NCBI GenBank assembly: GCA_021798635.1
Contig: JAJZGH010000297.1
Coordinates: 1-5,259 of the forward strand
Reading direction: 5' to 3'
Length of the DNA: 5,259 nt
Source of the DNA: Planctomycetota bacterium
GTDB lineage: Bacteria; Planctomycetota; Phycisphaerae; WQYP01
This document shows, one piece after another, positions 1 through 5,259 of this stretch; within the stretch, counting starts at the first letter, position 1; every line of letters starts with the position of its first letter. Made by a program: the position numbers and the translations under genes. The notes under the pieces were generated by a model, which made no database searches, was not told where the DNA came from, and saw nothing but the letters and a program-made list of their open reading frames with translations.

Positions 1-307
1 GCCGGCGCATGGCATTGACGCCGGATTTCATCACCAGCCAAAGGGGGCGGCGCTTGATAAAACCTTTGACGTCATCGCGTTTGATCAGGGGGATGTGTTC
101 GCCGAATTTTTCCCGGTGCAATTCGATTAATTTATGGCGATGTTCCGATTCCTCGGCCTGCATTTCGGTAAACATTTTGGCGGTGCCGGGAAACGTCTTG
201 CCCAGATTATGCGCAAATTCGCCGTAAATGCGGCCATCTTCCTCCTCCTGCCCGATCGCCAGAGCCAGAATTTCCTGCTCGGTAAGGTCTTTAAAGCTTT
301 TCGCCAC
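1..307 (-). CDS. mbfA: MbfA-type ferritin-like/VIT1 membrane protein, N-terminal part (runs off the left edge)
   Basis: The 102 visible residues form the N-terminal ferritin-like (rubrerythrin/erythrin) domain that in MbfA proteins is fused to a membrane VIT1 iron-transport domain. Seen directly: the family's opening LTEQEILALAI (residues 8-18), an acidic diiron-ligand segment EEEDGRIY (21-28), the second ligand motif ExxH in EESEHRH (E53, H56), then FGEHIPLIKRDDVKGF (68-83) and a basic RRPLW (86-90). Known for the family: MbfA is an inner-membrane iron exporter protecting against iron and peroxide stress; its VIT1 half would lie beyond the window. GTG at 307-305 is chosen as start because GGAG sits 6 bases upstream and the family homology begins almost at once. 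A GTG two bases further upstream, in another frame, gives an unrelated peptide. Members lacking a VIT1 half exist in related ferritin-like families, so the fusion itself is inferred. Confidence 0.85.
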   Translation of the reverse strand, partial: MAKSFKDLTEQEILALAIGQEEEDGRIYGEFAHNLGKTFPGTAKMFTEMQAEESEHRHKLIELHREKFGEHIPLIKRDDVKGFIKRRPLWLVMKSGVNAMRR

Positions 308-313
308 ACGTAA

Positions 314-317
314 CTCC
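314..317 (-). promoter_or_regulatory. Ribosome binding site of mbfA
   Basis: On the minus strand GGAG is followed by six bases (TTACGT) and then GTG at 307-305. This spacing settles the choice between the two overlapping GTG codons and argues against the in-frame ATG at 352-350, which has no such site and overlaps the -10 box. Confidence 0.65.
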
Positions 318-350
318 AAAATTAGCCAACGCGGATATTTTCCGGCCGCC

Positions 351-356
351 ATTATA
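351..356 (-). promoter_or_regulatory. Consensus -10 box (TATAAT) for mbfA
   Basis: The minus strand reads CCTATAATGG here, a perfect sigma70-type -10 hexamer. Transcription would begin near 344-345, leaving a leader of about 38 bases that includes the GGAG ribosome binding site. No good -35 hexamer is seen at 16-18 bases upstream; CGGACA (4 of 6 matches) lies only 13 bases away. A weak -35 would suit activator-dependent or low basal expression. The assignment rests on hexamer identity and position only. Confidence 0.4.
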
Positions 357-430
357 GGCGCTGGGAGCCTGTCCGAGTAATGACTGGGTTGCGGCGTGAT
401 TCTCAGCCTCTCCGGCGGCATCGCGTCAAA

Positions 431-501
431 GAGCACCGTGGTGATAACCCGGTGGTTGGTTGGCGGCACTGGATCAGCCACCGGATCATCATCCGGTGCT
501 C
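431..501. repeat. Set of competing inverted repeats between the membrane-protein gene and mbfA
   Basis: Three inverted repeats share bases. Hairpin A is CACCGGAT (479-486) with ATCCGGTG (491-498), a perfect 8-bp stem on a CATC loop. Stem B is GAGCACCG (431-438) with CGGTGCTC (494-501). Stem C is CCGGTGG (449-455) with CCACCGG (478-484). B and C can form together as one nested hairpin, but A uses the right arms of both, so A and B+C exclude each other. The set begins 23 bases past the stop codon of the membrane-protein gene on the minus strand. No T-run follows on either strand, so it is not a standard intrinsic terminator. It could protect an mRNA 3' end, act in Rho-dependent termination, or be an incidental repeat. 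Confidence 0.45.
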
Positions 502-523
502 TACAAGTGGCGGTGCCGCGTAA

Positions 524-1249
524 TTATTTTCCGGTAATGTCCGGTGCACGGCGATTGGTGCCGGCCGCCATCAATATCAGGCCGGCAACGCCGGCTGCGG
601 TACACGCAATCCACCAGGGGCATAATTTCGGCATGAGGGTATTTTGCCCCAGCACGACGTGTTGATACATCACCGGCGCGTGAAACCAGATAAACCAGTT
701 GTAATGCATGCCGGTGGCCAGTGCGTTAATCATCCACAGGGCGGGGGAAATGTTGACGGCGAGGGCCGCCAGCCAGGGCCAATGCGGCTTCAGATGCTGT
801 GAAAGCACCAGCAGGGGCGCGGCTATCACTGGCGAAAAAAACAGCATGGCGGCCAGGGTGATGGCCAGCGTAACCGCTGCCCCGTCGCCCCATACACTTA
901 ATTGCCTGGCCAAGCCTGCACAAAACAGACCCCATGCGATAAAAACCGTGCCGGTTTGCACGATAACTGCCACAGGGATCAGGCCTGCGGTGCATCCCAC
1001 TGTTTCGGGAATCAACACTGCTATGGCGGATACCATTCCGGCAAGAAAGCTGGCGCGAAAATCGCGGCACAGGGTTGCCGCCACGATCACGCTGACACTT
1101 TGTACCAGCAGCAACAGCAGCATCCAGCCGGCCACCGCAGATGCCTGATGGGTCGGATCATTGCCTGCTGAACGAACCAGCGGCAGCAGCAGCAGCCCCG
1201 CCGGCAAGGGGAACGCCGCTATCAGGAATTTTCCGGTTTTTGCCGCCAT
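524..1249 (-). CDS. Polytopic membrane protein of unknown function, 241 aa
   Basis: I do not recognise the family. The protein is very hydrophobic, with about six to seven likely membrane segments near residues 8-25, 39-60, 68-84, 87-114 (perhaps two), 124-150, 158-180 and 211-230. Charged residues are few: a basic N-terminus (K4, K7), RDFR at 62-65 and a basic tail (NRR, 232-234). The most distinctive part is an aromatic loop at 181-212 (HYNWFIWFHAP, then MYQHVVLGQ and a final PWW), which suggests an interfacial segment. No ATPase, transporter or enzyme motif is visible. ATG at 1249-1247 is the first possible start, because an in-frame stop lies four codons upstream. It has no purine-rich ribosome binding site, and a TATAAT box ends only 8 bases before it, so a leaderless transcript is likely. 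Leucine runs are coded by CTG repeats (seen as CAG on the plus strand, around 1180-1197). A link with mbfA downstream is only positional. Confidence 0.75.
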   Translation of the reverse strand: MAAKTGKFLIAAFPLPAGLLLLPLVRSAGNDPTHQASAVAGWMLLLLLVQSVSVIVAATLCRDFRASFLAGMVSAIAVLIPETVGCTAGLIPVAVIVQTGTVFIAWGLFCAGLARQLSVWGDGAAVTLAITLAAMLFFSPVIAAPLLVLSQHLKPHWPWLAALAVNISPALWMINALATGMHYNWFIWFHAPVMYQHVVLGQNTLMPKLCPWWIACTAAGVAGLILMAAGTNRRAPDITGK

Positions 1250-1257
1250 GGAAAATG

Positions 1258-1265
1258 ATTATAAT
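1258..1265. promoter_or_regulatory. Overlapping divergent -10 boxes in an ATTATAAT palindrome
   Basis: The 8-base palindrome ATTATAAT gives a perfect TATAAT on the plus strand (1260-1265) and on the minus strand (1263-1258). The minus-strand box ends 8 bases before the ATG of the membrane-protein gene, with CATACA (3 of 6 matches) at a 17-base spacer as the best -35. The plus-strand box would start transcription near 1272 and give the transglutaminase-like gene a leader of about 180 bases, but its -35 region is poor. Two polymerases cannot occupy both boxes at once, so the two directions would compete. The call rests on hexamer identity and location. Confidence 0.4.
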
Positions 1266-1422
1266 GAAAATTGTGCAGGCTGTATGAAAATGGCCCATCG
1301 TTGATTTCGCGGCCGGCGGGCGTCCCCTTGGGCGGGCAGGCCGACGAAGCAGCAAAGTTTATGCACCGAGCAGTTCGGCATGCGCATCGTACCGCAAGCT
1401 CAAACCGCGGCAACGGCAACAG

Positions 1423-1432
1423 ACGGATCCGT
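1423..1432. repeat. Perfect 10-bp palindrome upstream of the transglutaminase-like gene
   Basis: ACGGATCCGT is self-complementary and ends 21 bases before the ATG at 1454, just upstream of the ribosome binding site GGAG (1443-1446, 7-base spacer). It could be half of a regulator site or pair two transcripts, but with a single copy and no known regulator nearby chance is a fair explanation. The rest of the 204-base gap (1250-1453) shows a GC-rich stretch at 1308-1343 and no recognisable riboswitch. Confidence 0.25.
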
Positions 1433-1453
1433 TTCATGGCATGGAGAATATGA

Positions 1454-3358
1454 ATGATCTTTCATAAATCGATATGGGCTGTTGTGTTGGGCTGTGCCGG
1501 ATTGCTGCTGGCAAGCCATTGCAATTCCCCGGCGGCCGCCGCGTCTACCAGCGGCAACGCGCGGGCGGGTGCCAACGTTAAGCGAATAATTTTGACGCGA
1601 TGGACGGATCAACAGATCAAAAGAGATTTGGCTGCCCTGGCCAAAAATGGTCAGTTCGAGATTGCCCGGAAGAAATTGGGACGTTTGGAGGATCAGGTTA
1701 TTGGCTATATGCCGCGCAATGGTCTGACCGCTTTACGCCATGCTGATTTTGCCCGCCGACTGGTTAATCAGTTGTCCTCAATTTCCAATCATCAACATCG
1801 CATGGACATGTTGAAGTTTCTACTGGCCAACCATGAGTTGGCAGCCACTCTGGTGTTTCTTAACCGGCCTGGGCAGCAGAATGTGGCACAGGTGTATCAT
1901 CGTCTGGCGGCGATGCACCGGGAGCTGGGGCCTATGGTCGTAGCGTATCCCAACCTGACTGCCGCGATTTGCGCGGTGTTGTATAAGCCGCTGACCATGC
2001 AGATCAATGAAAATAAGGTGCAGTCACCGGATCCGGTGGCGTTGTTCAAATATTATGTCCGTTATCAGCGGGCGATGTATTTTGGCATTCGCAATGTGCC
2101 GGCGCGATTGTTGATTTATGTTGTGGATTCCTGCTCCAGCATTCCCAGTATGACCTGGGCGTTAAATAAATACCATGGGGATTCTATGGTGGGGCAGGTG
2201 TTTTTCCGCGTACCGTATGATTACAGCACGTACCTGCATGGTGCGAAAAAAGAAGTGGATATTAAAGGTTACAACCTGCCGAATATTTTACAGTACGGCG
2301 GGGTATGTGCGGATCAGGCTTTTTTTGCCTCGCAAGTGGGCAAGGCCATCGGCGTGCCGACGGCGTATGATGTGGGTATGTCCAGCGTGGTGGGTCATGC
2401 GTGGGTGGGTTTTCTGCAGCAGGTGGGCAACCAGGCGGCATGGAATTTTAATGTCGGGCGGTATTCGGAATATCGGGGGGTCGTGGGAATGGTGCAGAAT
2501 CCCATGACGCGTCGCCATGAGCCGGATTCGTTTATGTCTCTTTCCGGACAATTCATCGGGACCACGCAGCGCCAGCGGTGGAATGCGGTGGTACTGACGG
2601 ATGCGGCGCTGCGGTTATTATCATTTTCCGCGACAGACGGAAAATTTTCACCACCGCCATTACCACCCTACGTTTTTGGAGCCATGCCCAAACCGCTGAT
2701 CAACAGCGTTTCAGCGCAGTTAGCGCTTTTGAAAAGGGCAGTGCATCAATGCGACGGCTATGCGGAATCATGGGAGATTGTGGGGTATTTGGCCTCCAAG
2801 GGCAAGCTGACGTTCGCGGAGAAGACACTTTGGGCCGGAGCGCTGATGCGCTTATGCGGTCAGCGTTATCCTGATTTTGCCATGGCGATAGTACAACCGA
2901 TGATTATGTCGGTAAAAAATCCTCAACAGCAAAATCAATTCTGGAATAGAGCGTTCAGAATCTTCGCCCCGACACGCTTTGATCTGGCGGCCCAGGTGCG
3001 CATGATGCAGGCGCGGCTGTGGCGGAAGGCGGGACATTACAATCGTGCCGGCAGATATCTCATGGATGTTATCACGCAGTACGCCAACGCCGGCCCGTTT
3101 ATTCTTACTGCGTTGCATCAGGCGGTGGCGATACTGCGGCAGCAGAAGCACAACAGCGACATCACCAAGCTTTATGAGGTGACGTGGGCGCGCATCCATG
3201 CCCCCCCGCGGATGGCTGATCCATTTATGCACGAAAGCAACTGGTATCAGGTGGGCAAACTTCTGGAAGCTCGCCTGCGCGGGAAAGGCCAGAGCCTTAT
3301 GGCCGATAAAGTTCGCCGCGAATTAGAATCGGCGGGAAATCCTGTGGCGGGAAACTGA
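1454..3358 (+). CDS. Exported transglutaminase-like (papain-fold) protein with helical tail, 634 aa
   Basis: A Sec-type signal peptide is visible: positive start (H4, K5), hydrophobic core at 7-20, and AAAA at 27-30 as the likely signal peptidase I site. The central part carries a transglutaminase-like core: YGGVCADQAFFASQVGKAIG (281-300) with candidate nucleophile C285, GHAWVGF (314-320) with H315, and WNFNVGRY (330-337), where N331 or N333 would be the third catalytic position instead of the usual Asp. The order and spacing Cys-His-polar residue are typical of the superfamily, which includes cross-linking enzymes, proteases and inactive scaffolds. Residues 50-240 and about 415-625 are mainly helical; the C-terminal part (alternating short helices such as 510-550) resembles TPR-like solenoids without a clear consensus. 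The protein probably acts in the periplasm or outside the cell; its substrate is unknown. ATG at 1454 follows GGAG with a 7-base spacer. It is followed 95 bases later by dus in the same direction. Confidence 0.7.
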   Translation: MIFHKSIWAVVLGCAGLLLASHCNSPAAAASTSGNARAGANVKRIILTRWTDQQIKRDLAALAKNGQFEIARKKLGRLEDQVIGYMPRNGLTALRHADFARRLVNQLSSISNHQHRMDMLKFLLANHELAATLVFLNRPGQQNVAQVYHRLAAMHRELGPMVVAYPNLTAAICAVLYKPLTMQINENKVQSPDPVALFKYYVRYQRAMYFGIRNVPARLLIYVVDSCSSIPSMTWALNKYHGDSMVGQVFFRVPYDYSTYLHGAKKEVDIKGYNLPNILQYGGVCADQAFFASQVGKAIGVPTAYDVGMSSVVGHAWVGFLQQVGNQAAWNFNVGRYSEYRGVVGMVQNPMTRRHEPDSFMSLSGQFIGTTQRQRWNAVVLTDAALRLLSFSATDGKFSPPPLPPYVFGAMPKPLINSVSAQLALLKRAVHQCDGYAESWEIVGYLASKGKLTFAEKTLWAGALMRLCGQRYPDFAMAIVQPMIMSVKNPQQQNQFWNRAFRIFAPTRFDLAAQVRMMQARLWRKAGHYNRAGRYLMDVITQYANAGPFILTALHQAVAILRQQKHNSDITKLYEVTWARIHAPPRMADPFMHESNWYQVGKLLEARLRGKGQSLMADKVRRELESAGNPVAGN

Positions 3359-3453
3359 TTTGGTGCAATCGATCCGGTGTGATTTTTGTTTCATGGCATC
3401 CATGTTACATTAATGAATCCGCACGGTGCGGAAAATCGTAGCAATAGGATTCC
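3359..3453 (+). promoter_or_regulatory. Leader region of dus with weak promoter candidate and hairpin
   Basis: A weak sigma70-like pair is TTGTTT (3386-3391) and ATTAAT (3409-3414) at a 17-base spacer. Next to it is a hairpin TCCGCA/TGCGGA (3418-3423 and 3427-3432, loop CGG), near the predicted start of transcription. A smaller 5-bp hairpin CATGG/CCATG lies at 3392-3404. The ribosome binding site AGGA (3446-3449) is only 4 bases from the ATG at 3454. The T-rich run at 3383-3391 is not preceded by a stable stem, so I do not call a terminator for the upstream gene; readthrough from it remains possible. Confidence 0.3.
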
Positions 3454-4596
3454 ATGACCGGAGTTTTGACACAACCTGATTCCTTGGCCTTCCCGGCAAG
3501 ACAAGCTGCGGATAGGGCGGTAGCACGCCCGTGTCAGGTTGGCCCCTATTGCCTTGCCAATCCGGCCATGCAGGCGGGTTTGGCCGGTTACAGTGATATG
3601 GCGATGCGGGTGGTCGCCCGGCGACGTGGGTGTCCTTATGCCGTTACCGAGGCGCTGCTGGACCGGGTGATTATTACCGGGGGGCGCGGGCGGGAAAAGC
3701 GATCAATTCTTTGCCAGGCGGATCATCCGGTGGCCGGCCAAATTATGGGCAGCGAACCCGAGGAAATGGCGGCCGCCGCGCGAATTCTTTGCGAATCAGG
3801 TTTTGATGTTATTGATTTGAATTTTGCCTGCCCGGTGAAAAAAGTCATGGGCCGCTGCCGGGGGGGGTACCTGTTAAGTGATCCGGATGAAGCGATCAGA
3901 ATTATGCGCGCGGTGCGGGCGGTAGTGCGCGGACCGTTGACCATGAAACTGCGCCGGGCTTTGGATGAAACATCGGAGGCGGCGGAGAATTTTGATCGCA
4001 TTTTCCGCGAGGCCGTAACGCTGGAATTTGCGGCCCTGGCGGTGCATGGTCGCACGGTAGAACAAAAATATACGGGGAAAGCGGATTGGGATTTTCTGCG
4101 CAGGGTCAAAGCCCGTTATCCAACCATGACGCTCTTCGGCAGCGGTGATGTATTTACCGCACAGGACGCGGTGCGCATGTATGGTTATACCGGCGTGGAT
4201 GGGGTATGGATTGCGCGCGGTGCCATTGGTAATCCGTGGATTTTCCGGGAATTCGCTGCTCTAATTGCCGGCCGGCCCGCCTTGGATCCGCCGAGCATTT
4301 ATGAACAGCGCGACGGATTAATGGAGCATTTTGCTCTGGCGGTGGAGATTTACGGTGAAGAACAGGCCTCACGGCAGATGCGGAAAATCGGCATTAAATA
4401 TTCACGCCTGCATCCGCAGGGCGCTGAAGTCTGGCGAGCATTTATCGCGGTAAAATCGCACGCGGACTGGAATGGCGTCCTGGATCGCTTTTACAGCTCG
4501 GACGGGCCGGGCCGCGCGGGGGAAAGTGTGCCGGACGCCCAGGATTTGTATAAAGATACTTCCTGCTTACCCGATGCGGAGAATAGCGCGTGTTAG
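3454..4596 (+). CDS. dus: tRNA-dihydrouridine synthase, DusB-like
   Basis: This cytoplasmic flavoenzyme reduces uridines in the D-loop of tRNA to dihydrouridine using FMN and NAD(P)H. In order: QAGLAGYSDMAMR (40-52), corresponding to the APMAGITDxxFR flavin-binding start of the TIM barrel; QIMGSEPEEMAAAA (96-109); DLNFACPVKKV (121-131) with the catalytic cysteine C126; MKLRRALDE (164-172); HGRTVEQKYTGKADW (198-212), the HGRTRxQxYxGxADW signature; GSGDVFTAQDA (229-239) and GVWIARGAIGNPWIF (250-264) at the phosphate-binding end. The C-terminal helical domain includes RQMRKIGIKYSRL (307-319). Homology to DusB begins near VGPYCL (residue 29), so about 27 residues at the N-terminus are extra; no other start codon suits, and ATG at 3454 has AGGA upstream. 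The tail after residue 345 is low in motifs. Variation in the active-site loop (FACPVKKVMGRCRGGYLL instead of GCPVxKV...GAALL) marks a divergent subgroup, so its exact tRNA position is unknown. Confidence 0.92.
   Translation: MTGVLTQPDSLAFPARQAADRAVARPCQVGPYCLANPAMQAGLAGYSDMAMRVVARRRGCPYAVTEALLDRVIITGGRGREKRSILCQADHPVAGQIMGSEPEEMAAAARILCESGFDVIDLNFACPVKKVMGRCRGGYLLSDPDEAIRIMRAVRAVVRGPLTMKLRRALDETSEAAENFDRIFREAVTLEFAALAVHGRTVEQKYTGKADWDFLRRVKARYPTMTLFGSGDVFTAQDAVRMYGYTGVDGVWIARGAIGNPWIFREFAALIAGRPALDPPSIYEQRDGLMEHFALAVEIYGEEQASRQMRKIGIKYSRLHPQGAEVWRAFIAVKSHADWNGVLDRFYSSDGPGRAGESVPDAQDLYKDTSCLPDAENSAC
4578..4581 (+). promoter_or_regulatory. Ribosome binding site of the heptosyltransferase gene inside dus
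   Basis: GGAG within the last codons of dus is followed by eight bases and then GTG at 4590, which fixes that codon as the start of the next gene. The alternative in-frame GTG at 4638 lies right at the first beta-strand, and its only purine-rich run is too distant. Confidence 0.55.
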
Positions 4597-5259
4597 CATC
4601 GCCGCAGTCTTCCGTTGGGGGGCAATCACCCCGGCGTGTGCTGATCATCAAACCCAGTGCACTGGGAGATGTCGCCACAACGTTGCCGCTGTTGTGCGAT
4701 CTCAAGCGAATGTTTCCCGAGAGCCGCATTGACTGGCTGATTGACCCGGCCTTGGCGGACTTGGTGCGCGGGCACGATGCGGTCAATGAACTGATTTATT
4801 TTGATCGGAGAAAAATCTCGGGTTGGTTCACCCATGGCACAGCGCGCAGCAACCTCCGGGCCTTAATGCGGACGCTCAAAGATAATCAGTATGATATGGT
4901 CTTTGATGCCCAGGGACTTCTGCGAAGCGCCTTTTTGGCCAGAGCTTCCCATGCCCCTGTGCGCATCGGCTTTGCCGACGCCCGGGAGGGTGCTCGCTTT
5001 CTTTACACCCATCACAGCCGCGTTCCCCGGCCCAGTGCTCTGGCGGTGGTGCGCATGCGAAGCCTTGCGGCAGTCATTGGCTCAACAAGCGACCCCGCGG
5101 AATTTCGTATGCCGGTTCAGGCCGCGGCTTTGGAAAAAATTACCGGCCTGCTGATGGGATCGCAAAGCGTAGCAGCGGTAATTCCCGGTGCGCGGTGGAA
5201 TGCCAAACGCTGGTCCGAACACGGCTATTCTCAAATTGTCCGACATTTGGCAGATTCTG
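4590..5259 (+). CDS. Lipopolysaccharide heptosyltransferase, WaaC-like (GT9), N-terminal part (runs off the right edge)
   Basis: The 223 visible residues match glycosyltransferase family 9, which transfers L-glycero-D-manno-heptose from ADP-heptose to the inner core of lipopolysaccharide on the cytoplasmic face of the inner membrane. Seen: VLIIKPSALGDVATTLP (17-33) with D27, corresponding to the catalytic Asp of E. coli WaaC (D13); DWLIDPALADL with a following HDAVNELI; NQYDMVFDAQGLLRSA, very like the WaaC DAQGLVKSA segment; a central REGARFLY; and the start of the second Rossmann domain, IPGARWNAKRW, with K206 matching the donor-binding lysine of WaaC. These matches favour WaaC (heptosyltransferase I) over WaaF, though related GT9 enzymes use other sugars. 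GTG at 4590 is preferred: GGAG lies 8 bases upstream. The gene overlaps the dus stop codon by 7 bases, so translation is probably coupled. About one third of a typical 320-350 residue protein is missing. Confidence 0.85.
   Translation, partial: MLASPQSSVGGQSPRRVLIIKPSALGDVATTLPLLCDLKRMFPESRIDWLIDPALADLVRGHDAVNELIYFDRRKISGWFTHGTARSNLRALMRTLKDNQYDMVFDAQGLLRSAFLARASHAPVRIGFADAREGARFLYTHHSRVPRPSALAVVRMRSLAAVIGSTSDPAEFRMPVQAAALEKITGLLMGSQSVAAVIPGARWNAKRWSEHGYSQIVRHLADS

Larger units (their letters stand above)
308..523. other. Intergenic region between mbfA and the membrane-protein gene
   Basis: This 216-base gap carries the mbfA ribosome binding site, its -10 box and the inverted repeats listed separately. 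The minus-strand frame of mbfA has no stop codon anywhere in it back to the TAA at 526-524. The encoded peptide is proline-rich and shows no motif, and the mbfA family begins near the GTG at 307, so I treat the stretch as non-coding. I see no tRNA, small RNA family or insertion-sequence end that I can support. Confidence 0.5.

Noticed and set aside
127..309. Minus-strand frame opened by a GTG at 309-307, two bases from the chosen mbfA start
   Set aside because: Its peptide is basic and motif-free, while the adjacent frame gives a clear ferritin-like domain with the ExxH ligand motif and well-spaced ribosome binding site.
350..352. In-frame ATG as an alternative start for mbfA
   Set aside because: It overlaps the TATAAT box, has no ribosome binding site, and the extra 15 residues are not seen in the family as I know it.
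361..400. Sequence near GGAGCCTGTCCGAGT considered as an insertion-sequence end
   Set aside because: No transposase, matching opposite end or target duplication is present in the window.
396..665. Plus-strand open frame across the intergenic repeats and the end of the membrane-protein gene
   Set aside because: Low-complexity Ser/Gly/Val composition, no ribosome binding site, and antisense to a better-supported gene.
708..1148. Plus-strand open frame antisense to the membrane-protein gene
   Set aside because: It mirrors the codon pattern of the minus-strand gene, whose product has coherent membrane segments; this one has none.
1450..1467. Five-codon ORF overlapping the start of the transglutaminase-like gene, a possible leader peptide
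   Set aside because: Its ATG is only 3 bases from GGAG, too close for good initiation; the ATG at 1454 has proper spacing.
1490..1522. Possible lipoprotein signal in the transglutaminase-like protein (Cys at residues 14 and 23)
   Set aside because: VLGC at residue 14 lies inside the hydrophobic core and ASHC at 23 has His at -1, so neither is a good lipobox; AAAA at 27-30 fits signal peptidase I.
2852..3232. Minus-strand open frame inside the transglutaminase-like gene
   Set aside because: Arg/His-rich shadow without motif or ribosome binding site, opposite a continuous gene.
3381..3391. T-rich run as an intrinsic terminator of the transglutaminase-like gene
   Set aside because: No stable GC-rich stem directly precedes the T-run.
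3723..4109. Minus-strand open frame inside dus
   Set aside because: Antisense to the conserved catalytic motifs of dus; composition is that of a shadow frame.
4442..4786. Minus-strand open frame across the dus-heptosyltransferase junction
   Set aside because: Both sense-strand genes carry family signatures here, and the antisense peptide has none.

Overview
The window holds parts or all of five protein genes and no recognisable RNA gene, CRISPR array, insertion sequence or phage gene. Two genes lie on the minus strand at the left (an iron-linked ferritin-like/VIT1 gene of the MbfA type, cut by the window edge, and a multi-pass membrane protein of unknown function). Three lie on the plus strand to the right (an exported transglutaminase-like protein, a tRNA-dihydrouridine synthase, and a WaaC-like heptosyltransferase cut by the right edge). 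The heptosyltransferase implies a diderm (LPS-type) envelope. The moderately GC-rich sequence, the long secreted transglutaminase-like protein with an unclassified helical tail, and the DUS variant are reminiscent of Planctomycetota/PVC environmental genomes. That placement is an impression from protein style, not a proven one.

Layout: 1-307 (minus) is the N-terminal ferritin-like domain of MbfA. Positions 308-523 are non-coding, with a consensus -10 box for mbfA and a group of competing inverted repeats. Positions 524-1249 (minus) encode the membrane protein. Positions 1250-1453 form a divergent promoter region around an ATTATAAT palindrome that supplies a perfect TATAAT on both strands. Positions 1454-3358 (plus) encode the transglutaminase-like protein. 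Positions 3359-3453 are a leader with a small hairpin and a weak promoter candidate. Positions 3454-4596 (plus) are dus, and 4590-5259 (plus) the heptosyltransferase, whose start overlaps the end of dus by 7 bases.

Functional links are modest. The dus-heptosyltransferase overlap points to translational coupling. The exported transglutaminase-like protein may share their transcript, but the 95-base gap leaves this open. On the left, the membrane protein and mbfA run in the same direction and even in the same reading frame, but mbfA has its own -10 box and ribosome binding site. I see no clear defence, mobile or biosynthetic system. The points most worth a second look are the bidirectional promoter with a predicted leaderless transcript, the bistable hairpin set at 431-501, and the orphan transglutaminase-like and membrane proteins.
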